A DNA stretch of 64,000 nucleotides from JAKOWB01 sp038363005. Its GTDB lineage: Bacteria; Pseudomonadota; Alphaproteobacteria; Kiloniellales; JACOMY01. Below the pieces are notes generated by a model, which saw only the letters and a list, made by a program, of their open reading frames with translations, was not told the DNA's origin and made no database searches. Positions 35,931 to 44,007 of the stretch are shown piece by piece. The DNA is taken from positions 79,444-143,443 of the forward strand of contig JBBQBI010000010.1 in the NCBI GenBank assembly GCA_038363005.1, in the 5' to 3' direction. The position numbers were made by a program, and so were the translations under genes. Positions within the stretch are counted from its first letter, which is position 1. Every line of letters begins with the position of its first letter.

Positions 35931-35989
35931 CGGGGTATGTAGAGAAGAGATATACATCTCTTTCACAAGGACCCCGCCCATGTACCCCG
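35931..35989 (+). promoter_or_regulatory. Possible start-codon-sequestering leader structure
   Basis: CGGGGTATGT (35931-35940) can pair over ten positions, two of them G-U, with ATGTACCCCG (35980-35989), which contains the ATG of the orphan gene. Inside this stem lies a perfect 7-bp hairpin AAGAGAT (35945-35951) / ATCTCTT (35956-35962), and the AAGGA ribosome binding site is in the remaining loop. It would need transcription from upstream of 35931. Confidence 0.4.
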
Positions 35990-36468
35990 ATATGGACCCC
36001 CAGCAGCGCCGCCGTGCCGGCACGCCTGGTTCCGAAGCCGTTTCACACCAGAGCGAGAGCCTGCTGTTTGGCATTGCCCGCCACGATACCGGGGCAGACC
36101 AAATCGTCCAGTCGTTGAGCATTACCGGTGGCCAGGGTCGCAGCGCGGTCGAGTGCGTGATGGCGCGCGCCGACGTCGAGATGCTTACCAGCGGCGTGCC
36201 GGCCCTGGACCTGTTGTCTGCCTATCGGCGGATCGAGGAACAGGCACATCGCTGCTTCATGGCGAAGTTCTCCCGCGCGCAGTTTGTCGAGACTGCCTTC
36301 CCCAGGCTCCAGCTACAGGCCAGCAGCCAGGAGATAGCACCGCTCGCCGCCCTGTCGAATGTCATCGCACTTGAAAGCCGCCCGCAGCCGTCGGCCGAGC
36401 TGCCTATAGACGAAATGCCCTGGCGCAAGGCCTTGCCGGCCAACTGGCGCTACCTGCGCGCGGGCTAG
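35980..36468 (+). CDS. Hypothetical protein, 162 aa
   Basis: Not recognised. The 162-aa product has no signal peptide or membrane segment; it starts MYPDMDPQQRRRAG and contains a mixed helical middle (LLSAYRRIEEQAHRCFMAKF, about residues 97-116) that resembles no family I know. The ATG at 35980 follows ACAAGGA; the frame stays open for 28 further codons, including an ATG at 35896, but these cross the leader hairpins. It sits alone between the amidase and tRNA-Asp, with an A+T-rich leader. The gene could be recently acquired. Coding status is supported by frame length and third-position G/C only. Confidence 0.5.
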   Translation: MYPDMDPQQRRRAGTPGSEAVSHQSESLLFGIARHDTGADQIVQSLSITGGQGRSAVECVMARADVEMLTSGVPALDLLSAYRRIEEQAHRCFMAKFSRAQFVETAFPRLQLQASSQEIAPLAALSNVIALESRPQPSAELPIDEMPWRKALPANWRYLRAG

Positions 36469-36500
36469 GCTGGCCGTGTTGCTGGCCGTGTTGCTGGCCG
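36469..36500. repeat. Short tandem repeat, 12-base unit
   Basis: The unit GCTGGCCGTGTT occurs twice exactly (36469-36480, 36481-36492), followed by a partial third copy GCTGGCCG. It starts directly after the stop codon of the orphan gene. Confidence 0.75.
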
Positions 36501-36584
36501 CGGAGTGTGCCGACCCTCTGGCCCTGTCCGCCAAGCGGGCCAACAGAAACGCGAGTACCACCGACAGCTGACGATTTGAGAAAA

Positions 36585-36661
<77 letters not shown>

Positions 36662-36836
36662 GCAGGGCTTTCGACGAGGCACCCCCCGCGAAGCGAAGCG
36701 GTGGTCTACACGAGCGCTTTCCGCACTGTCAAGCAATGGTCATGCCTGCGGCACGCGTGGCTGACGTGAGCATTGAAGCGTGCGGCCCCGGGACAGGCAC
36801 GGTAGCTTTTGCGCCTCGTCAGCAGGAGCTCCGCCC

Positions 36837-37832
36837 TTGGCCTTCAGCAATCCGATCACCGCCGATATCGACCTGGCCGCGCCGGGCAAGCGCCTGGGTT
36901 ACCTGCGCTTGCCGCATTCGGTGCACCGCTCGGCCTATGGATTCATCCCGATGCCGATCGGCGTCATCGCCAACGGCGCCGGCCCGCGGGTCGTGGTCAT
37001 GGCCGGCAACCATGGCGATGAGTACGAGGGGCAGGTGATCTGCTCCACGCTGCTGCGCACCTTGGAGCCGAAGCACATCACCGGGACGCTGATCGTGCTG
37101 CCGATGGCGAACTTCCCGGCGGCGGAGGCTGGTACCCGCACCTCGCCACTCGACCAGGGCAACCTCAACCGCGCCTTCACCGAGGACTATCCGGCCGGGC
37201 CGACGCGCACCATCGCGCACTATCTGGAGCACAGCCTGTTCCAGGGCATCGATCTGCTGCTCGACCTGCATTCCGGTGGCTCCTCGCTGGTCTACCTGCC
37301 GTCGGCGCTGGGCGCTTGGCCGGAAGAACCGGCACCGCGGGCGCTGATGGAGCGCGTGATCGCCGCCATGGCAATGCCCTACAGCTTGATCTTCACCTCC
37401 GACCGGGCCGGCACCTATGCCACCTCGGCGGCGCAGCGCAACGGCGGCCTGGCCCTGACCCTGGAAATCGCCGGCGGCGGCACCATCAGCCCCGGCGCAC
37501 TGCGCGCGGCCGAGGCCGGCGTGCTGCGCACCCTGCAGACGATGGGGCTCTACCAGGGGCCGACCACGCCGGCCGAGCAGCCCACCAGTATGATGACGCT
37601 GCACGACAGCCACTATCTCTACGCCGACGAGCCCGGGCTCTTCGAGCCGACCGTGGCGCTGGGCGCATTGGTAAAGGCCGGCGCCCTGGCCGGCCGCATC
37701 CATCGACCGGAGACACCGGGCCGCGCGCCGCTGGAGGTGACCTTCCCCGCCGATGGCCGACTTCTCTGCCTGCGCGTGCCCGCGCGGGTGATCCGCGGCG
37801 ACTGCCTGTTGCACCTGGCGGCGCCGGCTTGA
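36837..37832 (+). CDS. AstE/AspA-family deacylase (DoeB-like)
   Basis: Zinc carboxypeptidase-type deacylase of the succinylglutamate desuccinylase/aspartoacylase family; these remove acyl groups from N-acyl amino acids or, for DoeB, N-acetyl-diaminobutyrate. The 331-aa product has GNHGDEYEGQ (57-66) giving zinc ligands H59 and E62, and LLDLHSGG (141-148) giving H145, the latter spacing typical of the family. GNLNRAF is also typical. A TTG at 36837 preceded by AGGAG is the best start; the in-frame ATG 19 codons upstream lacks a binding site. Directly followed by the oxidase gene (one base gap). Substrate is inferred only. Confidence 0.82.
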   Translation: MAFSNPITADIDLAAPGKRLGYLRLPHSVHRSAYGFIPMPIGVIANGAGPRVVVMAGNHGDEYEGQVICSTLLRTLEPKHITGTLIVLPMANFPAAEAGTRTSPLDQGNLNRAFTEDYPAGPTRTIAHYLEHSLFQGIDLLLDLHSGGSSLVYLPSALGAWPEEPAPRALMERVIAAMAMPYSLIFTSDRAGTYATSAAQRNGGLALTLEIAGGGTISPGALRAAEAGVLRTLQTMGLYQGPTTPAEQPTSMMTLHDSHYLYADEPGLFEPTVALGALVKAGALAGRIHRPETPGRAPLEVTFPADGRLLCLRVPARVIRGDCLLHLAAPA

Positions 37833-37833
37833 G

Positions 37834-39165
37834 ATGGCAGCGGAGTCGCGACAGGTCGGCATCCTGCCCGCCGGCGATGCCGGCAACGGCTGGCTCGCCC
37901 CCCTGCCCCAGCGGTCGCCGCGCCCGCCGCTGGCCGGGGCGCAGCGCGCCGACTGGCTGGTGATCGGCGCCGGCTTCGCCGGCCTGGCGGCGGCGCAGCG
38001 TCTGGCGGAGAACCGGCCGCAGGACCAAGTGCTTCTGCTGGAGGCCGAGCGCGTCGGCGACGGCGCCTCGGGCCGCAACTCCGGCTTTGTGCTCGACCTG
38101 CCGCTGGGGCCGGGCTTCACCGGCTTCAATCCGGCGATGGCGCGCGACCACGTCACCCTGAGCCGCGCCGCCATCGATCATCTGGACGAACAGGTGCGGC
38201 GCCAAGCCATCGCCTGCGACTGGAGCCGCAAGGGCCGCTGGTACGCCGCCCGCAGCCCGCGCGTCGTGGAAGCCGACCTCGTCCCCTATCAGCGCGAAAT
38301 GGCAGCAATCGGCGAGGACTTGCGCTGGGCCGAGGCCGACGAGTTGAAGGCCAAGCTGGGCACCAGCTTCTTCAGCCGCGCGCTGTTCCAGCCGGGTGGC
38401 GCGCTGATGAATCCGGCGGCACTGGTGCGCGGCCTGGCCGACTCGCTGCCGGACAACGTGACGCTGTGCGAGAACACGCCGGTGACCGCGCTGGCCTGGG
38501 ACAACGGCCTCCTGGTCACCACGCCGGGCGGCACGGCACGCGCGCCAAGGCTGGTCCTGGCGGTCAACGGCTTCGCCCGCGAATTCGGCTTCTTTCGCCG
38601 CAACCTGGTGCTGACGGCGATTTCCGCCAGCGTGACGCGACCGCTGACGGCGGCCGAACAGGCCACGCTGGGCAGCGATACCGACTGGGGCGTCCTGCCG
38701 GCGCGCGGCCTGGCTGGCGCCACGCTGCGCTATACCCAGGACCGCCGCATCGTCCACCGCAACCGCATCACCTTCAACGCCAGCTTCCGCCAGAGCCCGG
38801 CGGAGATGGCGCGCATCGAGCGGCTGCACCGCGCCGGATTCCAGCGCCGTTTCCCGCAGCTGGCGACAGTGCCCTTCACCCACAGCTGGACCGGCCACGT
38901 CGCCCTGGCGCGCAACCAAGCACCAGGCTTCGGCGCCATCGCGCCTGGGGTCTGGGCCGCGGTCTGCCAGAACGGGCCTGGTGTCACCAACGGCACCATC
39001 TCCGGCCTGCTGGCGGCCGACCTGGCGAGCGGCCAGGACAACCCGCTGATCGCTGTGATGCAGCGACGCGGCACGCCGTCCCAGGTGCCGCCCCGCCCGT
39101 TCTACGACGTCGGCGTCAAGGCCCGCTGGCTGAAGGAGATGTGGCGCGGCCGCAGCGAGCGCTAG
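37834..39165 (+). CDS. FAD-dependent oxidoreductase (DAO family)
   Basis: Flavin amine or amino-acid oxidase type. The 443-aa protein has a GAGFAG dinucleotide fold (45-50), the GASGRNSGFVLD loop near 77-88 that is typical of this branch (glycine/sarcosine oxidase and puuB-like proteins), and WTGHVALARNQAPGFGAI near the C-terminus. A 34-residue proline-rich N-terminus precedes the fold. Its ATG follows the deacylase stop by one base, so the two likely act in one pathway in which deacylation exposes an amine that is then oxidised. Confidence 0.85.
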   Translation: MAAESRQVGILPAGDAGNGWLAPLPQRSPRPPLAGAQRADWLVIGAGFAGLAAAQRLAENRPQDQVLLLEAERVGDGASGRNSGFVLDLPLGPGFTGFNPAMARDHVTLSRAAIDHLDEQVRRQAIACDWSRKGRWYAARSPRVVEADLVPYQREMAAIGEDLRWAEADELKAKLGTSFFSRALFQPGGALMNPAALVRGLADSLPDNVTLCENTPVTALAWDNGLLVTTPGGTARAPRLVLAVNGFAREFGFFRRNLVLTAISASVTRPLTAAEQATLGSDTDWGVLPARGLAGATLRYTQDRRIVHRNRITFNASFRQSPAEMARIERLHRAGFQRRFPQLATVPFTHSWTGHVALARNQAPGFGAIAPGVWAAVCQNGPGVTNGTISGLLAADLASGQDNPLIAVMQRRGTPSQVPPRPFYDVGVKARWLKEMWRGRSER

Positions 39166-39177
39166 GCGGTTCCGCCG

Positions 39178-39891
39178 CTAGTCGTCGAGGTCGTTGTCCT
39201 CGCGGCTGGCGCAGGGCCAGCTGTCCGGCGGCACCAGCCCGTCCGGCAGGCGCGTGGTGTCGTCACCGCAGGTGCCGGCCAGCTGCGCCTGCTCCAGACC
39301 CTGGACCTTCGCCAGGTCGGCGCCGCGCAGATCAGCGCGATTGAGATCCGCGCCGGTCAGGACTGCGTCGCCGAACTGGGCGCCGCGCAGGTCGGCACGC
39401 GCCATGTAGGCACCGTTCAGCTTGGCCCCGGCGAAGTCGACGTCGCGCAGCAGCGCGCGGCCGAGTTCGGCCTTCTCCAGGTTGCTGCCGGCCAGTGTAG
39501 CCCCGGTCAGGTCGGCGCGCAGCAGCTCAGTCTTCACCAGGATCGCGCCGCGCAGATTGGCATGGGTCAGGTCGGCGCGGCTCATCATCGCCTTGGTCAG
39601 GTCGGCGCTCGCCAAAATGGCATCAACCAAAAGGCTGCGGATCAGGTAGGCGCCGGTCAGATTGGCACCGGTGAAATCCGATCGCGACAGGTCGCTGTTG
39701 GTGAAGTTGGTTCCAGCCAGCACCGCACCGCGGAAGTTGTTGCCCGACAGCTTCTTGTTCAGCAGCGGGCAGTTCGTCCAATCCACGCCGGCCTTCGGGC
39801 GATCGCTGCAGTCGGCCACGGCCGGGGTGGCGACGGCGACGACCAGCAGCAGCGCGGTCAAAAGCGCCTTCACGTGATGGGGCAACGCCAC
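39178..39891 (-). CDS. Secreted pentapeptide-repeat protein
   Basis: A 237-aa protein with a cleavable-type signal peptide (MALPHHVKALLTALLLVVAV then ATPAVA-DC) and, from residue about 50 to 205, consecutive A(D/N)LXX-type units such as ADLTK, ANLRG and ADLRG, which would form a right-handed quadrilateral beta-helix in the periplasm. Cysteines at both ends (C27, C41 and two near the C-terminus) may form disulphides. It follows the multihaem cytochrome on the same strand after 109 bases. Function not established; pentapeptide proteins range from gyrase mimics to structural scaffolds. Confidence 0.88.
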   Translation of the reverse strand: MALPHHVKALLTALLLVVAVATPAVADCSDRPKAGVDWTNCPLLNKKLSGNNFRGAVLAGTNFTNSDLSRSDFTGANLTGAYLIRSLLVDAILASADLTKAMMSRADLTHANLRGAILVKTELLRADLTGATLAGSNLEKAELGRALLRDVDFAGAKLNGAYMARADLRGAQFGDAVLTGADLNRADLRGADLAKVQGLEQAQLAGTCGDDTTRLPDGLVPPDSWPCASREDNDLDD

Positions 39892-40000
39892 GCCTCCCTT
39901 GGGACCTTGTCCGCTGCGGTCGCGCCGCCGCGTTGAACGGCAGGATACATCACCCAGCGTCCAGCGCGGCGGGAAATGCCGAACCGCAGCATGCAGCGCG

Positions 40001-42958
40001 TTACTGCCCGGCGAACTTCACAACACCGCTATCGCCGACCAGCAGTTTCCAGCCCTCCGCCTGGGTACCTTCCAGGTTCAGGTGGCCGGCTAGGAAGTAG
40101 AGCCGGTCACGATCGGTTCCCTCGGCAGTGCAGAAGCGATCCTGCAGGAAGAAGGGCGGCGTCGCCTGGTAGTAGAGCCGGGCTCGCACCCCGACCGGCG
40201 CGCCCTTCAGATCCGCCAACGGCACGGCATAGGTCAGGCTGTCCTTGCCGTCGCCCAGCGGCCGGTAGTCCGGGTCGTCGCCGACCGCGGTCGAGCCGAC
40301 GTCGACCGCCAGGTCCTTGTCGGCCCCCAACGCCTTGGCGATGGCCTGGCGCTGCTTGAGCGGCAGAAAGCCCTTGGGTAGCAGGCGGTTGTCCTTCACC
40401 TCGGCACAGATCGACAGGAAGGAGGTGGTCAGGTGCCCGGCCGGCGCCGCCTCGGCACCGCACATCGCCGGTCCCTCCTCGGGCGGCGTCGACACCAGCT
40501 CCTGATAGATCTGCGCCTCAGTCTCCGCTGTGATGGTCTGGTAGTGCGGCTGGTGCAGGCGCTTGTCGGGCTCGATCCGCGCCGAACAGTCCGCCTTCCA
40601 CCACAGCTCGCCCGGCAGCGTCTGGCCGGCGGCGTCGACCAGGCGACCGGTGGCATCGGTGCGGCCCGAAGCCCAGAGGACGTTGCCCAGGGAATCCAGC
40701 ACCTCGAAGGTCAGGAAGGCGCGGCGGAAGCCCACCCCCGAAGGGAACTTGTGGCCGGTCAGGTTTTCCAGCGTCACCGTGGCCTGGAGCGCGCTACCGG
40801 CCCGCGCCACCGGGCCGACCGTCAGCTTGACCGACTGCGTCGCCGCCTGTTCCAGCATCTGCTGCTCGGTATAGAGCAGCGGGTCGACGCCCTTGGAGAC
40901 CAGCATGGGATCCTGCGTGCGGATGCCCAGGACCTCGGGGAACTGCTGGGCAATCTTGATCAGGAAGACGTTGAGGCCAACCAGTGTGTGACGGGCGAAG
41001 CCCTCGCGCACCGGCAGGTCGATCTCCGCCGGCGGCTTGGTGAACTCCGCCTGCGGGAAGTTGCTGTACTCCTGGATCGAGGCGATCTTGGACAGCGTCG
41101 GCGTGCCGTCGGCCTCAGTCGAGGGCATGTGGCAGCCCTGGCAGCTCTCGGCCAGGTCGCCCGGTCCCTCGGGCAGCGGACCGTCCGGCGAGGTGCCGGT
41201 GCGATAGGCGCTGAAGGCCCATTCCGGATAAGTCGTCTGCTCATAGATGTGCGCCACGGTATCGCCCTTGAACAGCACCGGCAGGTGCACCGTGTGGCAG
41301 GTGCCGCAGACCTCGGATTCGAGCATCACGCCGCTGTGTTGCGGAATGATGCCCAGCGCCGTCTCCATCGGCGCCGTCAGGGGCTTCTCGAAGGGACCGT
41401 AGAGTTCGTCGGCTGGCCCCACCAGGAAGCTGCCGGTGAAGGTCTTGGCGAAACCCGTCTCGTCGGGATTGAGCAGGGCCTGACGCTGCAGGACGCAGGT
41501 GTTGCGTGGGTCGTCGGCATTGGCCGCCGTCGCCGCCTCGCCCAGCACCATGTGGTGGCAGGCGGCGCAGGAGATGCCGTCGCGCGCCAAGGCGCCGTAG
41601 TTGGCCGCCTTGTCGTCCGTGCCGTGGCCCGGAATCGCCTCCACCTCGTCACGGGTGAAGGGCCGGCAGTCGCCGGTTGCCGCCACGCTGTCGATGTCGG
41701 CCTGGCGTTCGCCCAGGATGCCGTGGCAGCCGAAGCAGGTGTCCTGCACCAGGTCGGCCTGGTCGGGGTGGAAGCTCTGCACCTCGCTGGCGAGCTGCGC
41801 GAAGAAGAAGGGGTCACGCCCGGCCAGGCCCATGGGCGAGGTGCGCCAGGTGGCAAAAGGCGAATGGTTCCACAGCTTGCCGCTCGCCGGATCGAAGGCG
41901 GTCATGTCGAAGTGCAGCCCGGTGGAACCGGCGTCATGGCACCCCAGGCACTGGTCGGCGGTGACGTACTGGTCGTGCCCGGCCGGCCGGCCAGCACCCA
42001 TCCAGACGTTGTCATAGGTCTCCGACGGCATGGGCGCGACCGAATCCCAGGTCGGCTTGCCGGTCAGGTAGGTCACCATGTAGGCGGCCAGGAAGGCGGT
42101 GTCGTAGCGGTCGTGCGGCTGGCCCAGGCGCAGGCCGTCGGCATCGGGCAGCACCACCTCGGCATGGTGTGGCACCGCCGGCGCGGCGACCGGCTCGTTC
42201 TGCGACAGGAAGACCAGCGGCGTGCCGGGTTCGCCTTCAAGATTGCGCGCCGAGGAGAAGGTCAGGTTATCGCGCGCCGAGGCGTGGCAGTTCACGCAGT
42301 ACTGGCCAAAGCCCATGTAGGGCAGGCGATTCTCAGAAGCCGCCGCCGGCCAGTCCGGATCCCAGCCGCTCCAGCCGAACCAACCCCAGAACCAGCCGTC
42401 ATGCGAGGCACCGGTATCGCGCACCATGACGGCGGCGCCGCTGGTCGGCAGCAGATGCGTCGGCTCCACCGCGGCGCAGCGCTCGGCCGGCGCCGGGTAC
42501 ATCTCCTTCACGATGATGGCGCCATCGGGCATCGGCTCTGTATCGGCGTCACCGGCGACGTCCTCGGCACCGCGGTGCGCGCGTATCCAGTCCGCAGCCT
42601 CCGGCGAATACCAGATCACCACCGGCGCATGGGTGCCGTGGTAGCTGCCGCTCCAACCGCTGGCGGTCAGGGTCGAGGTATAGGGGCCGGTGTCGCGCAC
42701 CGTCTTGTCGCGCACCCAGCCGCTGGCCTCGTCACGGTGACAAAAGGCCCGCAGGTAGTCGCCAAGCTTGCTCTCGTAGTCGCCGAGCGGCAGCGCGCCG
42801 GGATGGCGCACGATGGGTGCCAGGGCGGCGCAGAGCGCCGGGTCCTGCGGCGTCAGGGGACGCCCCATGTCGGCCGGACAGTCGGCCCGGACGGCCTGCG
42901 TCGCCAGCATTGCCAGCAGGCCGGCAATGATCGAAAGTCCTCTCGTCGACGTGGCCAT
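40001..42958 (-). CDS. Multihaem c-type cytochrome with P460-like N-terminal domain
   Basis: A 985-aa periplasmic cytochrome. After a signal peptide (residues 1-25, MATSTRGLSI start, QAVRA-DC cleavage) comes a region of about 170 residues with features of cytochrome P460 proteins, including VVIWYSPEAADWIRAH (113-128) and PDGAIIVKEMYP (144-155). Six CxxCH haem motifs follow at 221-225, 337-341, 408-412, 464-468, 551-555 and 606-610. The C-terminal third has no haem motif but holds the ENLTGHKFPSG stretch seen in some multihaem families. Possibly redox chemistry on a small nitrogen or sulphur compound; the substrate cannot be told. Followed by the pentapeptide-repeat gene. Confidence 0.82.
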   Translation of the reverse strand: MATSTRGLSIIAGLLAMLATQAVRADCPADMGRPLTPQDPALCAALAPIVRHPGALPLGDYESKLGDYLRAFCHRDEASGWVRDKTVRDTGPYTSTLTASGWSGSYHGTHAPVVIWYSPEAADWIRAHRGAEDVAGDADTEPMPDGAIIVKEMYPAPAERCAAVEPTHLLPTSGAAVMVRDTGASHDGWFWGWFGWSGWDPDWPAAASENRLPYMGFGQYCVNCHASARDNLTFSSARNLEGEPGTPLVFLSQNEPVAAPAVPHHAEVVLPDADGLRLGQPHDRYDTAFLAAYMVTYLTGKPTWDSVAPMPSETYDNVWMGAGRPAGHDQYVTADQCLGCHDAGSTGLHFDMTAFDPASGKLWNHSPFATWRTSPMGLAGRDPFFFAQLASEVQSFHPDQADLVQDTCFGCHGILGERQADIDSVAATGDCRPFTRDEVEAIPGHGTDDKAANYGALARDGISCAACHHMVLGEAATAANADDPRNTCVLQRQALLNPDETGFAKTFTGSFLVGPADELYGPFEKPLTAPMETALGIIPQHSGVMLESEVCGTCHTVHLPVLFKGDTVAHIYEQTTYPEWAFSAYRTGTSPDGPLPEGPGDLAESCQGCHMPSTEADGTPTLSKIASIQEYSNFPQAEFTKPPAEIDLPVREGFARHTLVGLNVFLIKIAQQFPEVLGIRTQDPMLVSKGVDPLLYTEQQMLEQAATQSVKLTVGPVARAGSALQATVTLENLTGHKFPSGVGFRRAFLTFEVLDSLGNVLWASGRTDATGRLVDAAGQTLPGELWWKADCSARIEPDKRLHQPHYQTITAETEAQIYQELVSTPPEEGPAMCGAEAAPAGHLTTSFLSICAEVKDNRLLPKGFLPLKQRQAIAKALGADKDLAVDVGSTAVGDDPDYRPLGDGKDSLTYAVPLADLKGAPVGVRARLYYQATPPFFLQDRFCTAEGTDRDRLYFLAGHLNLEGTQAEGWKLLVGDSGVVKFAGQ

Positions 42959-42970
42959 GGTGGCCCCTCC

Positions 42971-43894
42971 CTAACCTGCCGCCTCTCTGGCCGCCGCCAT
43001 CGGTTGCGCGTTGGAATCCTGCCGAATGATCATCCAGAGCCCGAACATCACCAGTGCCAGGCCGCACAGATGTTCCAGGGTCAAGGCCTCGCCCAGGATC
43101 ACCACGCCCACCAGCACGCCCAGGGGCGGCACCAGAAAGGCATAGAGCGCGGTGAAATTGGGGCCGGCCCGACCGATCAGTATGAAGTAGCCGAGGTAGG
43201 CCAGCGCCATGGACACCAGGCCGGAGGCGGCGATGGACCCCAGCGCCGCCGAGGTGGGCGTGGTCAAGCCATCGGCTTCGATCAGCAACGCGGGGACAGC
43301 CAGCATCACCGCGCCGAATGCCATCACCCAGACGGTCAGCGGCGCCTTGTCGAGGTCGGCCGCCACCTTGGCGGTGTAGAGGCCGCTGAAGACGAAGGAC
43401 ACGCCGCCCGACATCATCATCAGCATGCCGCCGAAGGTCGTCTCGCCAGGCGCATCGCTCTGGCCGTCCTCCAGGCCGACAAAAACCACCAGGCCGATCA
43501 GCGCCACCAGCACGCCCAGCATGCGCCGCCTGGAAAAAGCCGTCTGGTGGGTGATGAAGATCGTCACCAGCAGGGTCAGGATCGGCACTGTGGTGCCGGT
43601 CAGCGCGGCGATGTCAGGGGTAATGGATTCTTCGGCATAGACGACGCTGAGGCGGGGCCAGGCCACCGCCGTGGCACCCAGGACGATCGGCACCAGGGGT
43701 TGCGCACGCAGTACCGGCAGTAGCGGTCGCCGCAAGCCAAAGCGCACCACGAGGGTCAGCATCACGGCGGCAACCGCCGCCATGCCGGCGCCGATGGTGA
43801 TGGGCGGCAGTGTCTGGTCGGCCCAGCCGATAAACAGATAGTCGCTGGCCCAGGCCAGCGAGATGGCAAGTAGCAGGAGAAAGTTCGCCGGCAT
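42971..43894 (-). CDS. DMT-family transporter (EamA domains)
   Basis: Inner-membrane drug/metabolite transporter. The 307-aa product has about ten hydrophobic helices in two EamA repeats; the second repeat contains ALAYLGYFILIGRAGPNFTA and YAFLVPPLGVLVGVVILGE, characteristic of the family. Substrate unknown. Starts 113 bases after the ornithine-cyclodeaminase-like gene on the same strand and may be the last gene of the tetR-AEC-ocd run. Confidence 0.85.
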   Translation of the reverse strand: MPANFLLLLAISLAWASDYLFIGWADQTLPPITIGAGMAAVAAVMLTLVVRFGLRRPLLPVLRAQPLVPIVLGATAVAWPRLSVVYAEESITPDIAALTGTTVPILTLLVTIFITHQTAFSRRRMLGVLVALIGLVVFVGLEDGQSDAPGETTFGGMLMMMSGGVSFVFSGLYTAKVAADLDKAPLTVWVMAFGAVMLAVPALLIEADGLTTPTSAALGSIAASGLVSMALAYLGYFILIGRAGPNFTALYAFLVPPLGVLVGVVILGEALTLEHLCGLALVMFGLWMIIRQDSNAQPMAAAREAAG

Positions 43895-44007
43895 GCCGTT
43901 GCTGCGCCCTCCCCGTCAGCGCGTCCTGAACAACGCCATACTGCAGGCTGTCGGCGCCCACGGCCAGCAAAGATGCATTCGCCGGGAAAAACCGGCGGCG
44001 GTTGGCG

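Noticed and set aside
40433..43723. A 1096-codon plus-strand open frame across the multihaem cytochrome and DMT genes
   Set aside because: Opposite to a real cytochrome with six CxxCH motifs; composition is dominated by Arg, Gly, His and Gln, typical of a reverse-complement frame.
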